Positions 57,999 to 64,000 of a stretch of DNA of 64,000 bases are shown here, piece by piece. The notes beneath the pieces were generated by a model that searched no databases, was not told where the DNA came from, and saw nothing but the letters and a program-made list of their open reading frames with translations. The stretch is from contig NZ_CP084742.1 of NCBI RefSeq assembly GCF_020520285.1, positions 1,922,001 to 1,986,000 of the forward strand. The letters run 5' to 3'. This stretch comes from Pseudomonas sp. L5B5 (GTDB lineage Bacteria; Pseudomonadota; Gammaproteobacteria; Pseudomonadales; Pseudomonadaceae). Position numbers and translations under genes: made by a program. Each line of letters opens with the position of its first letter. Position 1 is the first letter of the stretch.

Positions 57999-59534
57999 TC
58001 AGTGAGTGGCTTGGGCACTACTGCGAACGGGGCTTGGCGCGGGGCCCTCAGCCCGAGGTTCGGCATCAGAGCCATCGGCCACCAGCGGTACTTCGTTGCC
58101 ATCGGCGTCGTGCAGCTTGCCGCCACTGAAGTGATCCCCCTCACGCAGCACGGCAATGTCCTGGAAACGCAGGCTGCGCTCGGTACCGGCGACGAACACC
58201 GACTGCTGATCGGAGTTGCCGGTAGTGAAATGGTTGAACGCCAGGTTCAGCAGGATCGCCATGATCGCCGACGAACTGATGCCCGAGTGGAAAATCGTCG
58301 CGAACCAGCTGGGAAAGTGATCGTAGAAGCTGGGGGCAGCAATGGGGATCATGCCGAAGCCGATGGAGGTGGCGACGATGATCAGGTTCATGTTGTTGCG
58401 GTAGTCGACCTTGGACAAGGTGCGAATGCCGCTGGCAGCCACGGTGCCGAACAGCACGATGCCGGCGCCGCCGAGCACCGAGGTCGGAACTGCGGCGATG
58501 ACCCGCCCCATGAACGGCAACAGGCCGAGGATCACCAGGAACAAGCCACCGGTGGCCACCACGAAGCGGCTCTTGATCCCGGTGACGGCCACCAGCCCGA
58601 CGTTCTGGGCAAAGGCGCTCTGGGTGAAGGAGCCGAAGATCGGCGCGATCATGCTCGACAGCATGTCGGCCCGCAGGCCATTGCCCAGGCGCTTGGAATC
58701 GACCTTGGTGTGGATGATCTCCCCCACCGCCAGGATGTCCGCCGAGGTTTCCACCAGCGTCACCATGACCACGATGCACATCGACAGGATCGCTGCGACA
58801 TGGAAAGTCGGCATGCCGAAGTGGAACGGCGTGGGCAAGCCGAACATCGGCCCTTGGGTGACCCCCGAAAAGTCCGCCATGCCCAAGAATACCGCGATCA
58901 CTGTGCCGATGATCATGGCCAGGAGAATCGATAGCCGGGAGATGGCCGCGCTGCCAATCTTGCTGAGCATCAGCACCAGCACCAGGGTAACGGCGGCCAG
59001 GCCGATGTTGGACATGCTGCCGAAATCTGGCGCACGGCTATTGCCACCCATGGCCCAGCGCGCTGCCACGGGCATCAGCGTCAAGCCGATGGTGGTGATG
59101 ACAATACCGGTGACCAGGGGTGGAAAGAACTTGATGATGCGGGAAAACACGGGGGTGATCAGAAGCCCGATCAAGGAGGCGGCGATGACCGCCCCGAGCA
59201 CCGACTGAAAACCACCCTCGCCGCCACTGGTGACGATCGCCACCATGGTCGACACACCAGCAAAGGAGACCCCCTGCACCAGCGGCAGCCGGCAACCGAA
59301 GAACGGCACGCCAAGGGTCTGCAGCAAGGTGGCCAGGCCTCCGGCGAACAGCGAGGCCGCGATCAGCAAGCCAATCTCCGCGGGCGACAGGCCGGCTGCC
59401 TGGCCGATGATCAGCGGCACCGCGACGATGCCGCCATACATGGTCAGAACGTGTTGCAGGCCGTAGGCCATGTTCGCGCCAACACCCAAGTTCTCGTCTT
59501 CGGGCCGCTGCTGTGAAACCTGAGGGGTAGTCAT
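57999..59534 (-). CDS. NCS2-family purine (xanthine/urate-type) permease
   Basis: The 511-aa inner-membrane symporter has about fourteen hydrophobic segments and the NCS2 signatures: AYGLQHVLTMYGGIVAVPLIIG in the first helix region, the LVETSADILAVGEI motif with its binding Glu, and QNVGLVAVTGIKSR (NCS2 conserved QNxGxxxxTG). This points to proton-driven uptake of a purine such as xanthine or urate. A ~70-residue hydrophilic C-terminus follows. Inverted copies of an ACTGTAT-type motif lie upstream. Confidence 0.92.
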   Translation of the reverse strand: MTTPQVSQQRPEDENLGVGANMAYGLQHVLTMYGGIVAVPLIIGQAAGLSPAEIGLLIAASLFAGGLATLLQTLGVPFFGCRLPLVQGVSFAGVSTMVAIVTSGGEGGFQSVLGAVIAASLIGLLITPVFSRIIKFFPPLVTGIVITTIGLTLMPVAARWAMGGNSRAPDFGSMSNIGLAAVTLVLVLMLSKIGSAAISRLSILLAMIIGTVIAVFLGMADFSGVTQGPMFGLPTPFHFGMPTFHVAAILSMCIVVMVTLVETSADILAVGEIIHTKVDSKRLGNGLRADMLSSMIAPIFGSFTQSAFAQNVGLVAVTGIKSRFVVATGGLFLVILGLLPFMGRVIAAVPTSVLGGAGIVLFGTVAASGIRTLSKVDYRNNMNLIIVATSIGFGMIPIAAPSFYDHFPSWFATIFHSGISSSAIMAILLNLAFNHFTTGNSDQQSVFVAGTERSLRFQDIAVLREGDHFSGGKLHDADGNEVPLVADGSDAEPRAEGPAPSPVRSSAQATH

Positions 59535-59566
59535 GGTTTGGAGTTCCCTGTTTTTGTTATGCGCAC

Positions 59567-59613
59567 ACTGTATGCAACATCAAAGAGAACTGTCCATTAA
59601 ATTGTATACAGTT
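59567..59613 (-). promoter_or_regulatory. Inverted ACTGTATNCAAY motifs upstream of the purine permease
   Basis: ACTGTATGCAAC (59567-59578, plus strand) and ACTGTATACAAT (minus-strand reading of 59602-59613) face each other within 47 bases, 33 bases upstream of the permease start. The TGTATACA core is typical of GntR-type operators. They may be operators for an unlinked regulator. Confidence 0.5.
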
Positions 59614-59788
59614 TATCCGCCAAGTCTTGGGCACATTTCCCCTTAGGCCTACTGGCAAAAACGACTTGGACACCCCGTCCAGTGACCTGCTTGCATCGGA
59701 AAACCCGGTACAGAGCCCTCGGCTCGCCGACAACGCCCGCCAACGAGTGATAGCACCGTGGGCCCTCAACCCGGCGGGCAACCCGACG
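59614..59788. other. Gene-free gap between permease and arylamine N-acetyltransferase genes
   Basis: Together with the flanking motifs the gene-free stretch is 59535-59911. No credible gene is seen. Frames across 59557-59851 lack ribosome binding sites. Confidence 0.5.
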
Positions 59789-59822
59789 AAAAAAGGGCTG
59801 ATTCGACAAACGAATCAGCCCT
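59789..59822 (-). terminator. Terminator of the arylamine N-acetyltransferase gene
   Basis: AGGGCTGATTCG/CGAATCAGCCCT is a perfect 12-bp stem with a 5-nt loop, followed on the minus strand by a run of six T. Confidence 0.93.
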
Positions 59823-59911
59823 GGTTGATCGACCTGCCAGTCAATACGTGAATCGACACCTGGATTCTGTACACAAGAACGGCCGTGCCGTGGCAGCTAC
59901 CCCGGGGGCGC

Positions 59912-60736
59912 TCAGGCTCGCAGCAATTGCTCCAGCACCTGTGGCAACTCGCGGTGATCGGGTAGGCGCAAGGCGAATTCATCCTGCAGCAAGCGCATCA
60001 GCTCCCCGGCGTCGGTGATCTGCCGCCGCTCGCTGGGCTGGTCCATGCGATGCAGGGCATAGCTGGCGTTGTGCAAGGTATGGCGCACGCCCGGTCCGAT
60101 GCGCGCCACCATCAACTGGCCGAAAAAGGGCGAAGCCGGATGGGTCGAGACGTACCAGTTGCCCATTTCGTAGTCCACCTCTCCCTGCATTTGCAGGTCG
60201 AACACATACATGGCCCGCCATTCGCCCGCGACCTTGGCCCGCAGGGTATAGCTGCCTTCCTGCCGGGTGATGCGATACGGCTCGTGGGGCGTGGCCTGCT
60301 CCTGCTCGGTGTCGAGCAGCAAGGGCGCGGTAGGCACCATGCCGCCGAAACCGACATCGACGATATAGCGCCGACCATCGAGCTGCAGCAGCGTCAGCCG
60401 ATGGCTGCGGGGCGTGAAGGCATCCTCGGGCCCGCCCATCACCACTCGCCCGGTGATCCCCCTGACCTGGTACCCCAGGTGCTGCAGCAACACCATGAAG
60501 GTCTGGTTCAGTTCATAACAGTAACCGCCACGCCCCTCACGAAGGATCTTGCGTTCCACCGACGCCAGGTCGATGGGCACCGGGAGCCGCAGCAAGGTCG
60601 AGAGGCTTTCGAAGGTGAACCGGCAGACATGGCGCAACTGCAGCTCCCCCAGGGTTTCCAGGGTCGGCGCTGGCGTGTGGTCATAACCGAGGCGCTGCAG
60701 GTAAAGGTCGAAGTCCATCAGGTGCGGCTGGCTCAT
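59912..60736 (-). CDS. Arylamine N-acetyltransferase
   Basis: NAT enzymes transfer acetyl from acetyl-CoA to arylamines and hydrazines by a Cys-His-Asp triad. All three parts are visible: the Cys in REGRGGYCYELN, the His in FTPRSHRLTLLQ, and the Asp in YIVDVGFGGMVPTAPL. The ATG at 60736 is chosen because it opens directly into the family N-terminus (MSQPHLMDFDLYLQRLGY); a longer frame reaches 60817. 274 aa is normal. Its own terminator follows. Confidence 0.94.
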   Translation of the reverse strand: MSQPHLMDFDLYLQRLGYDHTPAPTLETLGELQLRHVCRFTFESLSTLLRLPVPIDLASVERKILREGRGGYCYELNQTFMVLLQHLGYQVRGITGRVVMGGPEDAFTPRSHRLTLLQLDGRRYIVDVGFGGMVPTAPLLLDTEQEQATPHEPYRITRQEGSYTLRAKVAGEWRAMYVFDLQMQGEVDYEMGNWYVSTHPASPFFGQLMVARIGPGVRHTLHNASYALHRMDQPSERRQITDAGELMRLLQDEFALRLPDHRELPQVLEQLLRA

Positions 60737-60976
60737 GCACGGGTCCTTGAAATGAGTGTCGCGCAGGGCCGCAGCCATCCGCGCGCCGATCCGTTCGAGC
60801 AACGCCAGGCCCTGCATGTCGGGCTTATGTATAAGCCAGAAAGCGCTTTGGCCGACAATCGTTTCGGCTGATATTTTTTATTGCATTGGCCCCGGATTGG
60901 CTCTTGCCAGGCATTGCCCGAGCTTCTGTAATAACCGCTTGCCAAGCCCCATCATGCGATCTGGAGAGCGCGCGCC

Positions 60977-61561
60977 ATGCAACCACTGGAAGGCCCACGG
61001 ATCATCCTGCGCCCCCTGCAAGCCAGCGACGCCGACGCCCTGGTGGATGCGGCCCGGGACGGCGAACTGTGGAACCTGCCCTTTACCGTGGTGCCCTCCC
61101 CCAGCACCATCGGCCAATACCTGGCCATTGCGCTGGAAGGCCGCGCCGCCGGCAGCGTGCAGCCCTTCGTCACCCTGTTGCGGGCCACGGGCGAGGTCAT
61201 CGGCTGCACACGGTTCTGGAAGATCGACCCACTCAATCGCAAGTTGGAGATCGGCAGCACCTGGATCGCCAGTCGCTGGCAACGCAGCTTCGTCAATACC
61301 GAGGCCAAGTACCTGATGCTGCGTCATGCCTTCGAGGAAATGGCCTGCGTACGGGTACAATTCACCACCGACGAGATCAACCACACATCCCGGGCAGCCA
61401 TTTTGCGCCTGGGTGCGCAGCAAGAAGGTATCGTGCGCCATGAGCGCATCATGCCCGACGGGCGCAAGCGCAACTCCGTACGCTTCAGCATCATCGACGA
61501 CGAATGGCCTGCAGTTTGCCAGCATCTGGAGCAGTTGCTCGGCCAATCCGTCCCGCGCTGA
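60977..61561 (+). CDS. GNAT acetyltransferase, RimJ/RimL type
   Basis: The 194-aa protein has the RimJ/RimL-like pattern: N-terminal LEGPRIILRPLQASDADAL, RATGEVIGCTRFWKIDPLNRK, the TWIASRWQRSFVNTEAKYLML acceptor part, and C-terminal ILRLGAQQEGIVRHERIMPDG. Such proteins acetylate protein N-termini or other amines; the substrate is unknown. It is followed after 30 bases by a second GNAT, probably in one operon. Confidence 0.88.
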   Translation: MQPLEGPRIILRPLQASDADALVDAARDGELWNLPFTVVPSPSTIGQYLAIALEGRAAGSVQPFVTLLRATGEVIGCTRFWKIDPLNRKLEIGSTWIASRWQRSFVNTEAKYLMLRHAFEEMACVRVQFTTDEINHTSRAAILRLGAQQEGIVRHERIMPDGRKRNSVRFSIIDDEWPAVCQHLEQLLGQSVPR

Positions 61562-61591
61562 GCACCGGCAATCCACTACAAGGATGCAGTC

Positions 61592-62116
61592 ATGCCCACC
61601 CCCCTTTCCTTTCGTCATGGCCGTCACGAGGATGCCCTGTGCATCAGTGGCCTGGCCACCCAGGTGTTCCTCGACACCTACGCCATGGACGGCATGCGCG
61701 CCGACCTGGCCGAGGAAGCCTTGCGCGTCTACGCACCGGAACAGTTCCGTGAGCGCCTGGCCGATCCACGGCGGATCCTCCTGCTGGCCGAGCGCGACGG
61801 CCATCTGCAAGGATTCGCCGAACTCGCTGCCGGCAACTCCCATGCGCCGTTGCCGCAACTGGCCGATGGCATGGAACTGGTGCGCCTGTATGTACAGCGC
61901 CACGCCCACCGGCAAGGCATCGGCCAGGCCCTGCTGGACCAGGCCGAGGACATCGCTCGAGGCCGCCAGGCCAGTTGCCTGTGGCTCACCGCCTGGGAGG
62001 GCAACCTGCCCGCCCTGGCCTTTTATCTGGCCCAGGGATACGACGCCGTAGGCCGCACAAGCTACGAGTTCGGCGGCAACAGCTACGGCAACCAGGTGTT
62101 CTGCAAGGCCTGGTAA
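61592..62116 (+). CDS. GNAT acetyltransferase
   Basis: The 174-aa GNAT has the usual order: HEDALCISGLATQVF, then ILLLAERDGHLQGFAELAAG, the acetyl-CoA loop YVQRHAHRQGIGQALLDQA, and a C-terminal AWEGNLPALAFYLAQGYDAVG. It is not obviously related to the preceding RimJ/L-type protein. It is probably co-transcribed with it. The substrate is unknown. Confidence 0.88.
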   Translation: MPTPLSFRHGRHEDALCISGLATQVFLDTYAMDGMRADLAEEALRVYAPEQFRERLADPRRILLLAERDGHLQGFAELAAGNSHAPLPQLADGMELVRLYVQRHAHRQGIGQALLDQAEDIARGRQASCLWLTAWEGNLPALAFYLAQGYDAVGRTSYEFGGNSYGNQVFCKAW

Positions 62117-62119
62117 CGC

Positions 62120-63718
62120 TCAGCGATCGGAAGGCTGCAATGGCTGCACCGACAACGCCGAGACCCGGTTGCGGCCAGTGGCCTTGGCCTGGTACAGCGC
62201 CGCATCCGCCCGCTCGATGAACACCTCGATGCTGTCGCGCCCGCTGGGAACGAAGGCATAGCAACCCAGGCTGACCGTGACACAACCCGCTGCAGACCCG
62301 GAATGGGGAATCTGGCTGACCATGACGCTCTGGCGAATCTGCTCGGCCATGGCCAGGGCCCCCTGGATATCGGTATCAGGCAGCAGCACCGCGAACTCCT
62401 CGCCACCATAACGCACGGCCAGATCGGCCTGGCGCTGGCAACAGCCCTGCAGCGCCTGGGCCACTTGTGTCAGGCAATGGTCGCCCGCCACATGCCCATA
62501 GGTGTCGTTGTAGAGCTTGAAGTAGTCGATATCGACCATGATCAAGGCCAACGGGCTGCTCTGCCGGGCGCCCCGGCCGAACTCGATCACCAGGGCGCGC
62601 TCGAACAACCTTCGATTGGCCAGGCCGGTCAAGCTGTCATGGGTGGCGATCACTTCCAGTGCCTCCTGCGCTTCACGCAGGTCGGCCTCGATCCGTTCGT
62701 TGTTGCGTACCTGGTGCACGAATACCCAGCCGAACAACCCCACGCCCAACAGCACCAGGGCCACGATGGCCGTGGACTGGTAGGCCGAGGCGTACCAGCT
62801 CTTGAGTATCGCGTCCTTGGAGTTGGCCGCCGCCACCACCAGCGGATAGGCCTGCAACTGGCGATAACCATACAAGCGCGGGACCCCGTCGACGATCGAC
62901 GTGATCATGGCATTGCCCGCCGTAGCCTCAGGCAGGTACTTGGCGAAGATCTCGCCACGGGCCAGCGAAGCCCCGACCTGGCGCGCCTCGAACGGGCGCC
63001 GGGCAATCAGGGTGCCATCGGAGAGCGCGAGGAACATGGCCCCCTGCTCGTCGATGTTGAAGCTTTTGAAGTACTGATCGAAATACGCAAGCTTGATGCC
63101 GGCCATCAGCACGCCCTTGAAACTCCCGTTCTCATCATTGATTCGCCGTGAGATGGGGATGATCCACTCGCCATTGGCACGGCTGAGGATCGCCGGGCTG
63201 ATATGTGCCTGCAACGAGGCGTTCTGCTGATGGAACCTGAAGTAGTCCCGATCCGCCACATCCTTGCCGTGCGGCGAGGCGTTGAAGGAGCTGACCACCC
63301 ACTGGCCCTGCCGGTCGTAGAGGAACACCCCGCTGAGCTGATTCAGGGCCAGCACCCGCCGGGCGAAGATCTCCTGCAGCCGCTGTTGCTGCCTGGGGCC
63401 CTCGCCCAGGGCCTCGATCCACTCGGAGAGGCTCATCAACACCAGGTCGGCCTCCATGAAAGTGTCTTCGGCCTGCTGGGCCATCGCCTGGGTCAGGTTG
63501 GTCGAGTTGACCTCCGCCTGGGCCAGGTCATGGCTCCAGGACTGCTCCAACTGCAGGTACAGCAAGCCACACAGGCACAGGAACACCATGGCGATGAAGC
63601 CTACCGCCGCCTTGAGCAAGGGCAGGCGTTTCAAGGTGCCATCGAGGGCATGTACTTCGTAGATGGGGACAGGCAATGGGTCGTCCTGACGGGAAAAGGC
63701 GTGATCTGCAACGCACAT
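62120..63718 (-). CDS. Membrane diguanylate cyclase with periplasmic Cache sensor
   Basis: The protein should make c-di-GMP in response to an extracytoplasmic signal. After a cytoplasmic N-terminus, helix one (AAVGFIAMVFLCLCGLLYL) leads to a ~250-residue periplasmic dCache-like domain (DRDYFRFHQQNASLQAHISP, NGEWIIPISRRIND). A second helix (IVALVLLGVGLFGWVF) and a cytoplasmic GGDEF domain with intact YGGEEFAVLLPD follow. I take the ATG at 63718; an in-frame ATG at 63817 would add 33 residues, and neither has a clear ribosome binding site. Confidence 0.9.
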   Translation of the reverse strand: MCVADHAFSRQDDPLPVPIYEVHALDGTLKRLPLLKAAVGFIAMVFLCLCGLLYLQLEQSWSHDLAQAEVNSTNLTQAMAQQAEDTFMEADLVLMSLSEWIEALGEGPRQQQRLQEIFARRVLALNQLSGVFLYDRQGQWVVSSFNASPHGKDVADRDYFRFHQQNASLQAHISPAILSRANGEWIIPISRRINDENGSFKGVLMAGIKLAYFDQYFKSFNIDEQGAMFLALSDGTLIARRPFEARQVGASLARGEIFAKYLPEATAGNAMITSIVDGVPRLYGYRQLQAYPLVVAAANSKDAILKSWYASAYQSTAIVALVLLGVGLFGWVFVHQVRNNERIEADLREAQEALEVIATHDSLTGLANRRLFERALVIEFGRGARQSSPLALIMVDIDYFKLYNDTYGHVAGDHCLTQVAQALQGCCQRQADLAVRYGGEEFAVLLPDTDIQGALAMAEQIRQSVMVSQIPHSGSAAGCVTVSLGCYAFVPSGRDSIEVFIERADAALYQAKATGRNRVSALSVQPLQPSDR

Positions 63719-63817
63719 CCCTTTGTTGTTTGCTTGGCTGGCCCAGTCGCCGGCACCCTGCACAGCCTCGCTAACAGGCGTCTCGCAACGGACCCCGGGA
63801 CAGGCAGACTGGTCCAT

Positions 63818-64000
63818 GGAAGGTTATCGGCCGCATCCAGTGATGCCTGAAGCATAGATGGCCAATCTGCAACAGTTTCGACATTAACCTCCCCTGCGGG
63901 TTGCGGCTGTGCAGTATCGCACAGCGCCCCTGAGCCCCGGTGCAGGCCGCCTGCAGCGGACAACCATGCCTTGATCGACAAGCCACAACACTGTGCCCCA
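63818..64000. other. Right-edge non-coding sequence
   Basis: The last 183 bases hold no frame I would call a gene. They probably contain the promoter region of the diguanylate cyclase gene. Confidence 0.4.

Overview
The window reads as chromosome of a Pseudomonas of the fluorescens group (P. protegens / P. chlororaphis-like). The evidence is a third CsrA-family gene matching rsmE, the order typical of Pseudomonas (metZ-purF-cvpA-SPOR protein-folC-accD-trpF-truA ... fimV-usg-asd-leuB-methyltransferase-leuD-leuC-LysR), gltX next to Glu/Ala tRNA genes, a secreted glutaminase-asparaginase almost identical to the known Pseudomonas enzyme, and high GC content. It is mostly core genome with accessory insertions in the left third.

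Layout. 1-7.8 kb: a truncated unknown gene, a small unknown protein, then a seven-gene leftward ribose operon (rbsB-A-C-R-K-D plus an exported nucleoside hydrolase) behind a sigma70-type promoter that directly abuts a perfect 14-bp palindrome resembling RbsR operators. 7.9-13.1 kb: an unknown coiled-coil protein, the periplasmic glutaminase-asparaginase with an Anr-like box, a LexA-box-preceded DUF1654-endonuclease I pair, a SPOR lipoprotein, rsmE, a VOC protein and a small membrane protein. 13.1-15.4 kb: a lytic polysaccharide monooxygenase (LPMO)-chitinase operon in which neither protein has a signal peptide. 15.6-18.5 kb: a lipoprotein, an XRE regulator and, divergently, an RNA-repair operon rtcB-prfH preceded by a 13-codon leader ORF and two mutually exclusive hairpins at the rtcB ribosome binding site. 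18.5-22.2 kb: an orphan PseH-like acetyltransferase, about 0.9 kb without a convincing gene, tRNA-Val(GAC), a PuuB-like oxidase, and a tRNA-Val(TAC)-Asp-Asp cluster.

22.3-42.4 kb is the conserved biosynthetic block: an SDR, methionine (metZ), purine (purF, cvpA), folate (folC), fatty acid (accD), tryptophan (trpF), tRNA modification (truA), fimV, a catalytically dead ASADH paralogue, asd, and leuB/leuD/leuC with an embedded methyltransferase, closed by a divergent LysR regulator. An M24 peptidase gene sits in reverse orientation between truA and fimV. 42.4-48.6 kb: a five-PAS GGDEF-EAL protein, a small heat-shock protein with a ROSE-type RNA thermometer and sigma32-like promoter, dusC, a hot-dog thioesterase and a TetR regulator. 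48.7-53.6 kb: three tandem copies of a tRNA-Glu/tRNA-Ala unit with their own promoter, gltX and uvrB. 53.8-64 kb: an aromatic aminotransferase, tRNA-Asn, an MFS transporter, a periplasmic unknown, an NCS2 purine permease, an arylamine N-acetyltransferase, two GNATs and a membrane diguanylate cyclase.

The most interesting parts are the regulated rtcB-prfH locus, the signal-less LPMO/chitinase pair and the LexA-linked nuclease operon. All functional calls come from reading the sequence and from family knowledge; no searches were run.
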